Of a DNA stretch of 64,000 bases, positions 49,822-60,418 are shown piece by piece. A model generated the notes under the pieces. That model did no database searches. It saw nothing but the letters and a program-made list of their open reading frames with translations, and was not told the DNA's origin. Both the position numbers and the translations under genes were made by a program. Numbering within the stretch: the first letter of the stretch is position 1; each line of letters begins with the position of its first letter. The DNA comes from Streptomyces sp. AJS327 (GTDB lineage Bacteria > Actinomycetota > Actinomycetes > Streptomycetales > Streptomycetaceae): assembly GCF_013450295.1 (NCBI RefSeq), contig NZ_SKBR01000001.1:500001-564000 (forward strand), in the 5' to 3' direction.

Positions 49822-51201
49822 GTGGACTCTCCAATTTTCGCGGGTACGTCGCAGGCTTGGGCGGCACTGGGTGCCGATTCTTCTCTGCTCGACCGGGTGT
49901 CCTACGGCGGTCCGTCCGGAGGACTGCCAGCGCGGCTGCCCGTCATGGAGCTGGCGCGGGCCACTGTCGCGGTGTGCTCGCTCGCGGCCGCCGAGCTCAC
50001 TTCCGTACGCACGGGGCGGCCCGTGCCCCGAGTGCGGGTCGACGACGAGTCGGTCTCGACGGCGTTTCTCAGCGACCGGCTGGTGCGGGTCGACGGGCGA
50101 GCGTGGTCGACCTTCGCGTCGCTGTCCCGGTTCTGGCGGGCGGCCGATGGATCGGTCCGTACGCACGCCAATTACCCGCACCATCGGGCCCGGTTGCTCA
50201 CCGCTCTCGGGGTGCCGGAGGACGCTGGCGAGGAGGCGGTGGCCGGGGCAATCGCGGAGCGTACCGCGCTGGTGGTGGAGGAAACCGTGTACGCGGCGGG
50301 CGGTCTGGCCGTCGCGGCACGCAGTCCCGAGGAGTGGGCCAAGAGCGAGCAGGGGGTCCTGGTCACGGGGCAGCCGCTGCTGACGACAGCGCGCGTCGAC
50401 GACGCCCCGAACCGGGTGCTCCGTGACGCCGCGCTGCCGTGCGCAGGGCTGCGCGTCCTGGATCTGACCCGGGTGCTCGCCGGACCGGTCGCTACGCGAA
50501 CGCTGGCGCTGCTCGGGGCGGACGTGCTGCGGATCGACGCCCCACAGCTGCCGGAGAGTCAGGAAGCCCACAACGACACGGGGATGGGGAAACGCTCGAC
50601 CACCCTGGACCTGGGTGACGCCACCGGCCGCCGGATCTTCGAGGAGCTGCTCGACGAGGCCCACGTGGTGGTTACCGGTTACCGGCCGGGCGCGCTGGAC
50701 CGGTTCGGGCTGACGCCCGAGGCGCTCGGCGAGCGCCGTCCGGGTCTCGTGATCGCCCAGCTGTCCGCGTGGGGCTGTTACGGGCCGTGGCACGAGCGTC
50801 GCGGTTTCGACAGCCTGGTCCAAGTGGCCACCGGCATCGCCGAACTGGAGGGCTCGCCGGACGCGCTCGGCGCGCTGCCCGCCCAGGCGCTCGACCACGG
50901 CACCGGCTATCTGCTGGCGGCCGGGGTGCTGCGCGCGCTCACCGAGCAGCACCGCACGGGTGGCACCAGGCTGATCCGCCTGGCCCTGACGCAGACCGCG
51001 CACTGGCTGGTCCACGACCTGGCCCCCGCTCCGGGCGAGGATGACATCTTCGACGCCGGACGCTGGCTGACCGAGACCGACAGCCCCATGGGTCGGCTGC
51101 GGCATGCGCTGCCGCCGGTGTCGTACGAGGGAAGCCCGGTGAACTGGGCACGCCCGCCGGGCCTGTGGGGTACGGACGCAGCGGTCTGGGGCGGAGCCTG
51201 A
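49822..51201 (+). CDS. CaiB/BaiF-type (family III) CoA-transferase
   Basis: A 459-aa protein. The N-terminal part (about 1-205) is a degenerate CaiB-like half. The C-terminal part starts LRVLDLTRVLAGPVATRTLA with GADVLRIDAP, the canonical start of family III CoA-transferases, then LDLGDATGRRIF and LVIAQLSAWG. The usual active-site Asp region is less clear. Members move CoA between carboxylic acids. The start GTG 49822 has no ribosome site and directly abuts a 33-bp palindrome, suggesting leaderless translation under an unknown repressor. The 3' end cuts across a GNAT remnant. Confidence 0.82.
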   Translation: MDSPIFAGTSQAWAALGADSSLLDRVSYGGPSGGLPARLPVMELARATVAVCSLAAAELTSVRTGRPVPRVRVDDESVSTAFLSDRLVRVDGRAWSTFASLSRFWRAADGSVRTHANYPHHRARLLTALGVPEDAGEEAVAGAIAERTALVVEETVYAAGGLAVAARSPEEWAKSEQGVLVTGQPLLTTARVDDAPNRVLRDAALPCAGLRVLDLTRVLAGPVATRTLALLGADVLRIDAPQLPESQEAHNDTGMGKRSTTLDLGDATGRRIFEELLDEAHVVVTGYRPGALDRFGLTPEALGERRPGLVIAQLSAWGCYGPWHERRGFDSLVQVATGIAELEGSPDALGALPAQALDHGTGYLLAAGVLRALTEQHRTGGTRLIRLALTQTAHWLVHDLAPAPGEDDIFDAGRWLTETDSPMGRLRHALPPVSYEGSPVNWARPPGLWGTDAAVWGGA

Positions 51202-51234
51202 CGAGAACTTTAGGGGTGGTGCGCCCGTCAGGCC

Positions 51235-51409
51235 GATGCGTCCGCGCCCATGTCACGAACCGGGGAACGAACTCATCCAGCGTGGTGTCGGGCGTTCCGT
51301 AGACCTCCTGCACCCACCGCCACCGCAACTCGGCGACGGCAGGTAACTCATGGGGCTGGGCAGGGCGGCAAGCGATGTCATCCACGACTTCATCCTGACG
51401 CAGATTCAT
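51235..51409 (-). pseudogene. GNAT acetyltransferase remnant, N-terminal fragment
   Basis: From about 51409 leftward the frame reads CRPAQPHELPAVAELRWRW and then LDEFVPRFVTWARTH, the first strand and helices of a GNAT N-acetyltransferase. Homology ends near 51235, next to the end of the CoA-transferase gene; the acetyl-CoA-binding part is missing. It is probably the result of a deletion junction. Confidence 0.55.
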
Positions 51410-51781
51410 CAGCATGACGGCCACTTCGACCACTCCCGCACCACAAGGGCGGCAACCCAGGGCCCCGCTTCGTTAAATGACAAGTTGAGTGGATGTTTCA
51501 ATTGTCATCTGTGTGTCGGAGTGATGCGGTGATGGGTGCTAATCGGGGATTTCTCTAACCTAATTGGTGGTGTGGGGTTCCGCTCGTCTAGGTCTTCTCG
51601 GTGTCGTCGTCTAGTTCATTTAGGCGATCACCGGGAGGTGTCAAATGTACTCCAGTGCCTTCGCGTTCTTCCTGGCCCTGGGCTTGTCGTTTTCGTACGT
51701 GCCGATTCGCACGTTCCTTTCCCCGGGATCCGGGCGTCACCGTCGTGGTGGTGGGCGTCACGCCGCGCGTTGGATGGCACG
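51410..51781. other. Lower-GC intergenic region
   Basis: About 370 bases with clearly lower GC than the flanks (for example cgttaaatgacaagttgagtgg and ttctctaacctaattgg near 51472-51566). No gene is supported. It probably contains the promoter of the ATPase gene at 51782. Confidence 0.45.
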
Positions 51782-52228
51782 ATGACGGGGGCGTGCCACG
51801 TCGGAGATAGTGTTCTGACCTACTGCTGGATGGACTGCACCACGCGCGTTGTGGGGGCCGTGCGCGAGGTTCTGAGCGGTGCTCTCCAGGGACTGGGATT
51901 TGATGAAGACGTGTGCGCGGACTCGGCGCTAACAGTCTCGGAGATCGTGGCAAACGCCGCCGAGCATGCTTGTGGCCCCTACAAACTCAGCCTGCGTCGT
52001 GTCGAAGAGACTTGGGTTTGCGAGGTGCATGATGGTGATCCGGTGATTCCACGGGCCGCCTTGCTGGTTCCGGGTAGTGGGGTGTCACTCGATGATACGG
52101 ATGTGTCGCTACTTGAGGAGAGGGGAAGGGGTTTGCGGATTGTGCACACCCTCACTAATGGATCATGGGGGATCAGGTCTAAAGAGGGTGGGAAGTGTGT
52201 GTGGTTCTCGATTAACGCCAAGATGTGA
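51782..52228 (+). CDS. Anti-sigma-factor-type (RsbW-like) GHKL ATP-binding protein
   Basis: A 148-aa HATPase_c protein. The N box is seen in [21 protein letters not shown] (about 60-80), the G1 region in CEVHDGDP and the G2 box in [18 protein letters not shown]. Such small ATPases act as serine kinases for anti-anti-sigma factors or as conservon partners; hundreds occur in Streptomyces. Codon use and GC content are well below the window average (ATT, TTG, AAA codons), suggesting acquisition. GGATGG lies close upstream of ATG 51782. No partner gene is adjacent. Confidence 0.82.
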   Translation: MTGACHVGDSVLTYCWMDCTTRVVGAVREVLSGALQGLGFDEDVCADSALTVSEIVANAAEHACGPYKLSLRRVEETWVCEVHDGDPVIPRAALLVPGSGVSLDDTDVSLLEERGRGLRIVHTLTNGSWGIRSKEGGKCVWFSINAKM

Positions 52229-52391
52229 GGTTCGGACAGACGCCAGATTGTGGTGAATCGGTATTGGTGTGCCAGTCGCGTGTGCGGAGCTGGTCGACGG
52301 AGAGACCGTTGAATTCTCGCATTAGAGTCTCGCGATACCAATCCGGTATCCATGAAGCAGTTCATGAACTCGCAAGCCGTGATCGTAAAGC

Positions 52392-52548
52392 TACTCTCAC
52401 CGGCCATAAAGACGAGGTCTCGTCTGTGGTGTTCAGTCCGGATGGTAGGACCCTCGCCACCGGGAGCAGGGATAAGACGGCACGTCTGTGGAAGGCGAAC
52501 GGAAACGCCCGGATTTCAGCAGCGCAAATTGATCAGAGTCGACAGTGA
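52392..52548 (+). pseudogene. Single WD40 repeat fragment
   Basis: The frame reads [20 protein letters not shown] followed by [17 protein letters not shown], one complete WD40 beta-propeller repeat, then a stop at 52548. The upstream frame (from 52225) is not repeat-like. WD40 proteins need four to eight repeats, so this is a leftover of a longer gene. GC is low, as in the neighbouring ATPase gene. Confidence 0.75.
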
Positions 52549-52703
52549 ACAGTTTCCGGGCTGAGGTAAAGGGTGAAAGTTGGATAGTTACGCGTAGGGT
52601 GCATACCGTACCGTTCCGCCATCTTAACTGACAGTGGGGCGTGACTCGCCCTCGTGCCTCGAACCATTACGGTGAACCGTCAGAGCGCTGTCACTCCCGG
52701 CAG

Positions 52704-52796
52704 GCGAAACCCCATGGGATTGCGATCCGATTCTCAGCTCACGCGCCGAAGTCCCACGCCACCACGTAAACCTCAGCAGCGGTGAGAGAGGGGCCC
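52704..52796. repeat. Degenerate ~90-bp element, copy B
   Basis: Second copy of the element at 49632-49722, same orientation: GCGAAA (52704), GATCCGATTCTC (52724-52735), CCGAAGTCCC (52746-52755), GAGAGAGG (52784-52791). It lies in the 330-base gap (52549-52880) between the WD40 fragment and alaS, which has no gene. Confidence 0.55.
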
Positions 52797-52880
52797 GTGT
52801 GCGACGACCTCAGCGCGGGCCCCATGCTCCATAACCGAGCTGCACTCGGGCCTGGGTGGGCCCGGCCGTGGGTCTTCGTG

Positions 52881-55556
<2,676 letters not shown>

Positions 55557-55640
55557 GGGAGGAAAGCCCTCACGGGTGAGTCACGGGAGGTAGTGGGAGT
55601 TCACACGCCGAGCCGGGCCGAGAACAGGGACTGAGGGTTC

Positions 55641-55787
55641 TCAGTTCTCCAGCTCGACGCAGATAGCTCGCGCCCCCACGGTGTAGACCATGACTCCAGA
55701 TCCGTTGCTCACATCGGTACCGCGGCAGCCCACCGCCTGCGCGGTGCGGGCCCGCCGCAGCACCGACTCTACCGGGAAGCGCCTCAA
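55641..55787 (-). CDS. Possible small ORF between HAD and alaS genes
   Basis: A 48-codon frame starting at TTG 55787, directly after the HAD stop (55794-55796), and ending at 55641. The last part reads MVYTVGARAICVELEN from an internal ATG. It lies in an otherwise tightly packed operon in the 238-base gap before alaS. No ribosome site is clear and no family is recognised. It could be a leader peptide, a small protein or chance. Confidence 0.3.
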   Translation of the reverse strand: MRRFPVESVLRRARTAQAVGCRGTDVSNGSGVMVYTVGARAICVELEN

Positions 55788-55793
55788 GATCGC

Positions 55794-56474
55794 TTAGCGT
55801 GCGTGAGGCATCGCGCTGTGTGCGGCCATGGAGTGTGGGGCGTAGTCGGCCAGGTCCGGCCCGATGAGGGTCGGCCGGTCGAGGACGGCCACGGCCCCGG
55901 CTGCGGTAAGGGCGGCGGGGGTGGCATAGCCCCAGCCGGACCCCAGCGGGGTGACGTCGGCGGCCTGGGCTGCGCGGATGTCGCCGACGGTGTCGCCGAG
56001 GAAGACGGCCTCCTGCGGGTCGGTGCCGATCCGGTCCAGAGCGAGCCGGAGCCCGTTCGGGGACGGTTTGGGCTCGGCATCCTCTCGGCAGACGGTGACG
56101 TCCAGCAGGACGAAGGCAGCCTCGGGCAGGAGCCACGGCAGCCGGTCACGCGTCTGGAGCGTCACCAGGCCCGTCGCCATCCCCGCGTCCTTGATCGCTC
56201 TCAACCCCTCCAAGGCTCCGGGGAAGAGCCGGACTCCGGCGCCAGCTGCGGCCAGGGACGGGCTCCACCACCGCTCGCACACCGCATCGGCGTCTACGAC
56301 TCCCAGCCCGGTCAGCACTTCGACCCTGGGGGCGGTCAGCGCCTCGGGCGGCAGGTCGGCGGGCATGATCCGCCTGCCGAGGGCGGCGGTGGCGACACCG
56401 GCGAGGGTAGCCAGCATCGCCTTCCGGCTGTCCAGCAGCACCCCGTCCAGATCAAACAGCACGGCTCCAGTCAC
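55794..56474 (-). CDS. HAD-superfamily phosphatase
   Basis: A 226-aa HAD hydrolase. Motif I VLFDLDGVLLDS has the nucleophile Asp8 and acid Asp10, motif II is in TGLVTLQT, the Lys of motif III is in AEPKPSP, and motif IV is FLGDTVGD. A helical cap lies between motifs I and II, as in phosphoglycolate or nucleotide phosphatases. It probably removes phosphate from a small metabolite. GTG 56474 overlaps the stop of the phosphoribosyltransferase gene by 4 bp (GTGA), so the two are cotranslated. The longer frame to 56588 is rejected. Confidence 0.88.
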   Translation of the reverse strand: MTGAVLFDLDGVLLDSRKAMLATLAGVATAALGRRIMPADLPPEALTAPRVEVLTGLGVVDADAVCERWWSPSLAAAGAGVRLFPGALEGLRAIKDAGMATGLVTLQTRDRLPWLLPEAAFVLLDVTVCREDAEPKPSPNGLRLALDRIGTDPQEAVFLGDTVGDIRAAQAADVTPLGSGWGYATPAALTAAGAVAVLDRPTLIGPDLADYAPHSMAAHSAMPHAR

Positions 56475-57019
56475 GAGACCGCCTCCGTGGCGGGGACGGG
56501 CAGGTCGGCTTCGGCCAGCAGCGGGTTCAGCGTGATGCGGTGCTCCGCCAGCCGCTGGCGTCCCCTCGACGGGCGTTCCAGGACGCACAGCGCGTCGGTC
56601 ACCTTCGCGCCAGCGATACGCAGAACCCTTGTTGCGGCCAGCAGTTGATCACCACTGCGGACCACGTCGTCAACCAAAACCACTCGTTTGCCTTCGAGGG
56701 CGATGCCTTCGACCTGCCTCTTCGAGCCATAGCACTTGGCCCTGCGCCGCAGGAACGCGGCAGGCAGGCCGGTGGCGGCCGAGAGGGCAACGGCCAGCGG
56801 GACGCCGCCGAGCGCGAGCCCGGCCAGCACCTCGGTCTCGGTGGGGATGAGGGAGGCCATCGCGACGGCCACGTCGTGCAGCAGACCGGGGTCGGCCGCG
56901 AGGCGGTACTCATCGAAGTACGCGTCCAGCACTGTGCCGTCGGGCAGGGTGAAAGCCCCGCGCACGCAGGCGGTCTCAGCGAGCCGGGCCGCGAGGCCGG
57001 GCGTCTGGTCGGCGGTCAT
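56471..57019 (-). CDS. Phosphoribosyltransferase (orotate PRTase-like)
   Basis: A 182-aa type I PRTase. The PRPP loop is VVLVDDVVRSGDQL at residues 113-126. Upstream VLAGLALGGVPLAVALS (substrate loop I) and FLRRRAKCYGSKRQVEG (flexible loop with Lys) follow the PyrE pattern. It should move a ribose 5-phosphate between PRPP and a nucleobase. A full pyrimidine pathway is not present, so this is probably a specialised paralogue. Its ATG 57019 overlaps the LOG-family stop by 4 bp, and its own stop overlaps the HAD start by 4 bp. Confidence 0.88.
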   Translation of the reverse strand: MTADQTPGLAARLAETACVRGAFTLPDGTVLDAYFDEYRLAADPGLLHDVAVAMASLIPTETEVLAGLALGGVPLAVALSAATGLPAAFLRRRAKCYGSKRQVEGIALEGKRVVLVDDVVRSGDQLLAATRVLRIAGAKVTDALCVLERPSRGRQRLAEHRITLNPLLAEADLPVPATEAVS

Positions 57020-57600
57020 GACCCGGCCGCCTTCCCCGCCCGGTTCTCCGCCGCGCTTCCCTCAGCCAGCTTGTGGAGCTGGACGGCGAAGGCGGCGGCC
57101 GTGGCGGCCGTGCGAAGGAAGCCCAGCGGCCGGGTGGGTGTTTCGGTCAGCCACCCGTTGCGCCGCAGGTAGGCCAGCAACCGCAGCGCGGTCGGGCCGG
57201 TGATCCAGACCGGGACCGGGCGGATAGTGCCCGCGTAGTAGCAGGCGGCGGTCAGCTCGTGCAGGGTGCCGATCCCGCCACCCATGGCGACCACCACGTC
57301 CGCCGCGTCCAGGTAGTGGTTGAGGCGGGTGCCCACGTCGGGCAGATGGACCTCGTCCGACACGTGCGGGTTGAAGTCGCCCCACTCGGCGTGCTTGTCG
57401 GCCAGAGTGACCGCCACGACCGTGCCGCCCTTGGCGGCGGCGCCGCGTGCGGCCGCTTCCATCAGGCCGTTGTAGCCGCCGTGCAGCATCGTGAACCCGG
57501 CTCCGGCCAGGGCCATGCCGACCTCTTCGGCGAGCCGTTCATCTGCGGGCGAGGCTGGTACGACCCCGCCGAAGAACACCGCCGTCCTCCGGCCTGTCAT
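57016..57600 (-). CDS. LOG-family (lysine decarboxylase-like) nucleotide-binding protein
   Basis: A 194-aa protein with the two signature motifs of the family: GGYNGLMEA (41-49) and GGGIGTLHEL (107-116), in a Rossmann-type fold starting RRTAVFFGGVVPASP. LOG proteins cleave the N-glycosidic bond of nucleoside 5'-monophosphates to free the base and ribose 5-phosphate. The TIGR00725 branch is less defined, and this protein is nearer to it because the usual PGGxGT is GGGIGT. It is coupled by ATGA overlaps both upstream (nucleotidyltransferase) and downstream (PRTase). Together they could exchange or trim a nucleobase. Confidence 0.85.
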   Translation of the reverse strand: MTGRRTAVFFGGVVPASPADERLAEEVGMALAGAGFTMLHGGYNGLMEAAARGAAAKGGTVVAVTLADKHAEWGDFNPHVSDEVHLPDVGTRLNHYLDAADVVVAMGGGIGTLHELTAACYYAGTIRPVPVWITGPTALRLLAYLRRNGWLTETPTRPLGFLRTAATAAAFAVQLHKLAEGSAAENRAGKAAGS

Positions 57601-58499
57601 GTGAACTCCAGATAGGTGCGGTAAGCGGCAATCGCGTCGGCCAGGTCGTCAAGGGCCTGCGGACATGCTCGGCGGGTCAGCTCCAGCACCCGCTCCAAGG
57701 CGGCCTCCACGTCGGCCGCGTCGGGGATAGCCGGGGAAGTGATCGCGGCCTCCAGATCGGCCAGGCAGGCCCGGCCGATCGGGGTGAGGCCGACCTCCTC
57801 CCACAACCGGTACCAGCCCCAGCACCGGGAGGTCGGGGCGAGAGCGGCCTTGATCAGGTCTTTCGTCGCGGTGTGCATCCGGTGCCACTCCGCGTAGGCG
57901 ACGAACCGCTGCCCACGCTGAATGCGCTTGTGCAGCAGCACCGCCAGCACCAGGTGCTCGATGAGCAGTTCGGCGCACGTCCTTGGCCGCACCAATAACT
58001 CGTCCAGATGACCCCGTGCCCGCGCGATCTGCGAGGCGGTGACATCGTCCGGGGCCCGGTCGAGCAGCACCTTGGCGGCGATCTGTTCCTGGACGGTGCT
58101 TATCCGGGAGGCGGGCGCCAGGTACAGGTCGACTTGGTGAAGCTTGCCTTCGTGCTGGAGGAGGAAGACGAACCCGACCCCGCCCATGTTGGTGACGATC
58201 GTGTCGCGCCAGCCGGGCAGCAGGGCCCCGCCCGCGACCGTCATCAGGTCGTCCAGGGCAGTGGTGAAGGCGGGCAGGTCCCGGTCGTGGACACCGACGA
58301 CGAAGTCGACATCCGAGAGCCGGTCGGCGGTGCCCGAGGCGAGCGAACCGCGCACCAGCAGATGCGTGACCGCATCGGAAGCCGACAGCAGCTCGGCGAT
58401 ACGGGTCAGCAGCGGCAGCTGGGGCGGCCGGTTGGCCTCCGCCAGCTCTGTGAGACGAGGCCCGATGGACGGGGCCTGGGTGAGGGTTGCGGTGGACAT
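57597..58499 (-). CDS. Nucleotidyltransferase-domain protein (MNT/pol-beta fold)
   Basis: A 300-aa protein. The signature GSLASGTADRLSDVDFVVG (about 50-68) contains GS and the DxD metal ligands of pol-beta-type nucleotidyltransferases. A third acidic residue is in HQVDLYLAP. The C-terminal half is helical and may bind the substrate. Members add AMP or another nucleotide to an antibiotic, protein or tRNA. ATG 58499 has GGAAGGA upstream and is preferred over ATG 58505. It overlaps the LOG gene by 4 bp. It lies 43 bases after the hydroxylase-like gene. Confidence 0.83.
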   Translation of the reverse strand: MSTATLTQAPSIGPRLTELAEANRPPQLPLLTRIAELLSASDAVTHLLVRGSLASGTADRLSDVDFVVGVHDRDLPAFTTALDDLMTVAGGALLPGWRDTIVTNMGGVGFVFLLQHEGKLHQVDLYLAPASRISTVQEQIAAKVLLDRAPDDVTASQIARARGHLDELLVRPRTCAELLIEHLVLAVLLHKRIQRGQRFVAYAEWHRMHTATKDLIKAALAPTSRCWGWYRLWEEVGLTPIGRACLADLEAAITSPAIPDAADVEAALERVLELTRRACPQALDDLADAIAAYRTYLEFT

Positions 58500-58542
58500 G
58501 CGCATTCCTTCCCGGAACGGACGCGAGGGATATGACGCTGCA

Positions 58543-59358
58543 TCAGGAGGCGAGCGCGAGGAGAGTGGACTTCGCGGACCTCCAACGCCTGGAGGTCTCC
58601 GTGTCGCCGAGCGCGGAGTGCAGCTCGGCGATCAGGTCGTAGGTGGTGCCCTCGGGCAGCGCGAAGGCGTAGAACAGCCGCAGCAGCAGGGATTCGGCGG
58701 CGTCGGTGAAGCCGAGGTCGGCCAGACGCCGGGCGGCGGCAAGGCGCTCGGTCAACTCCGGCTCGCTCGCCTGCGGCAGCGCCAGGGCCCCGGACGGCTC
58801 CTTTGCCTGCCCGGCGAGGCGCCGGTAGGCATCGTCGGCGTACACGTCCGCGATCAGGTGGATCCGGTCCGGACCGAGCAAGTTACACACCCCGTGCGCG
58901 AAGGTCGGCGTCAGCCGCCAGATCCGCCCCGCGGCCATGTGGACCTTGCGCCCTCCCGTGACCAGGAACGCGCTGGAGTTGGTGTGCAGCGGGATGTGCA
59001 GCCGGTGACGTTCGACTTGGTCGAGTTCGTCGTAATCGCGGTGCTCCCACAAGAACGCGTTCGCCTCCAGCCGCGCCAGCCGCACCCACATGTAGGACAG
59101 GCCGAGGCCCTCCAATAGCGAGGCCGTGGCGGGCATGTGCTCCAGCACGGCGGTGGGCCGGGCAGCGCCGTCGGCGATCCTCACCTCTTCCGCCTCACCG
59201 GAGGCGTTCATCAGCGACGTGGTCCACCAGCCGCCTGACTGGAACTCGCCGTACTCGGCCGTCCAGGGCGCCGGGGTGGTAAGGGCCTCGTGCCGCATTC
59301 GCTCCACCAACTGACCGTCAAGACGGTCCTCCAGTTCCACTACCTGTGCGGTCGTCAT
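58543..59358 (-). CDS. Aspartyl/asparaginyl beta-hydroxylase-like Fe(II)/2-oxoglutarate oxygenase
   Basis: A 271-aa protein of the Asp_Arg_Hydrox group. The iron ligands are recognisable: His106-x-Asp108 in WEHRDYDEL and His155 in FAHGV, with the 2-oxoglutarate-binding region around HRLHIPLHTNSSAF and TGGRKVHMAAGRIW. A C-terminal helical region (about 190-271) is extra. It would hydroxylate Asp, Asn or another residue in a peptide or small molecule. ATG 59358 has AGGTGA 6 nt upstream. It starts the second, leftward sub-operon after a terminator-like pair of hairpins. Confidence 0.82.
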   Translation of the reverse strand: MTTAQVVELEDRLDGQLVERMRHEALTTPAPWTAEYGEFQSGGWWTTSLMNASGEAEEVRIADGAARPTAVLEHMPATASLLEGLGLSYMWVRLARLEANAFLWEHRDYDELDQVERHRLHIPLHTNSSAFLVTGGRKVHMAAGRIWRLTPTFAHGVCNLLGPDRIHLIADVYADDAYRRLAGQAKEPSGALALPQASEPELTERLAAARRLADLGFTDAAESLLLRLFYAFALPEGTTYDLIAELHSALGDTETSRRWRSAKSTLLALAS

Positions 59359-59540
59359 ATCGAGTCACCTGGCTCTCTCCGCCCGCGGGTCGTAGTCCGC
59401 CAGGCGGGGTCGAAAGTGAAGAGCACACAGCGCCCGGCCGGAAGCCTCCGCGTACGAGCGGAAGCTGACAGGTACTCAGCGGCGTCGGCCGGACACAGCG
59501 CCGGTATTCAGGCTGCTGGGCGGGCGTTCACACGGGGCGC

Positions 59541-59578
59541 CCGCCCCGAAGGGGCGGTGGCAACGCCCGCTGCGGGCG
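59541..59578 (-). terminator. Two adjacent hairpins ending the methyltransferase transcript
   Basis: CCGCCCC (59541-59547), GAA, GGGGCGG (59551-59557) is a perfect 7-bp stem that on the minus strand is capped by a C(TTCG)G tetraloop. CGCCCGC (59564-59570), T, GCGGGCG (59572-59578) follows. The pair begins 37 bases beyond the methyltransferase stop and 183 bases before the hydroxylase start. There is no long T run. The rest of the 256-base gap should hold the hydroxylase promoter. Confidence 0.55.
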
Positions 59579-59614
59579 AACCGAGGCAGGCGTCGCGGGC
59601 GGCGGTCGGGGTCA

Positions 59615-60373
59615 TCATCGAGTCCCCAACTGGGCGCGGGCGACGATGTGGAAGAGCCGGGCGATCCGGCGGTAGGGGTCGCTGATGCCCGCTTGCCATT
59701 CGGCTTCAAGGATCTGTTCGAATTCGCCTGTGATCGCGTCGTCGGCAAGGTGGTCTGTGAGGACGCACGCGCCGTACCAGGCGCGCTGGTACACGCCGTG
59801 CTCGACGAGCTGCCGCACAACCCCGACGCGGCTCGTGGTACCGAGGAGATCGCTGCCCTTCTCCGGGCCGGTGAGAGCGTGGAGGAAGCCGGGCCAGTCG
59901 CGATGCAGGCCATGGCGCATGGCTGACGCGGTCTCCTCCTTGCCCACGACAGAGACCAGACCGCCCGGGCGCACACATCGGGCCACCGTGCGCAGCAGCG
60001 GGGGAGGGATCTGGTTCATCAGCACGCCGTGGCACAGCACCGCATCCCAGCCGGTCCCCACGAGGTCGGCGGCGCGCTCACCGGGTCCGGCGCGGTAGGC
60101 GATGCTGCCGGGCACCCCCTCCGAGTGCGGCGGCCAGGCGGACTGGGCCCGCGCCAGCATCTCCTCGTCCGGATCCAGGATCAGGACGTGATGGCCGCGC
60201 TCGGCCAACATTCGGCCCTGGACACCGGTGCCACCACCAACATCCAAAACGCGCTGGGGAGTCGGGGACATGTGCTCGGCCAGGGCGCGGTCGACCAGGG
60301 CGTGACGTAGCGCGTCACGAAGGGTGTCGCAGTGGTGGGTGGCCAGCGGGCGGGTCTGCGTGGTTGGGGTCAT
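59615..60373 (-). CDS. Class I SAM-dependent methyltransferase
   Basis: A 252-aa methyltransferase. Motif I VLDVGGGTGVQG, the acidic residue after motif I in HHVLILDPDEEML, and AVLCHGVLMNQIPPP and CVRPGGLVSVVGK (motifs II and III) define the fold. The C-terminal part (YQRAWYGACVLTDHLADD) resembles SmtA/CmoM-like methyltransferases. The acceptor is unknown. ATG 60373 begins where homology starts; the frame runs on to 60412. It follows the DUF6082 gene by 45 bases in the leftward cluster. Confidence 0.85.
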   Translation of the reverse strand: MTPTTQTRPLATHHCDTLRDALRHALVDRALAEHMSPTPQRVLDVGGGTGVQGRMLAERGHHVLILDPDEEMLARAQSAWPPHSEGVPGSIAYRAGPGERAADLVGTGWDAVLCHGVLMNQIPPPLLRTVARCVRPGGLVSVVGKEETASAMRHGLHRDWPGFLHALTGPEKGSDLLGTTSRVGVVRQLVEHGVYQRAWYGACVLTDHLADDAITGEFEQILEAEWQAGISDPYRRIARLFHIVARAQLGTR

Positions 60374-60418
60374 GGGGTGCTCGTCTCGTAGGAAGGCGCG
60401 GGTCGAGAACACGGGTGG

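Noticed and set aside
55557..55793. T-box leader controlling alaS
   Set aside because: No T-box core or specifier loop arrangement and no terminator/antiterminator pair could be seen in the short gap.
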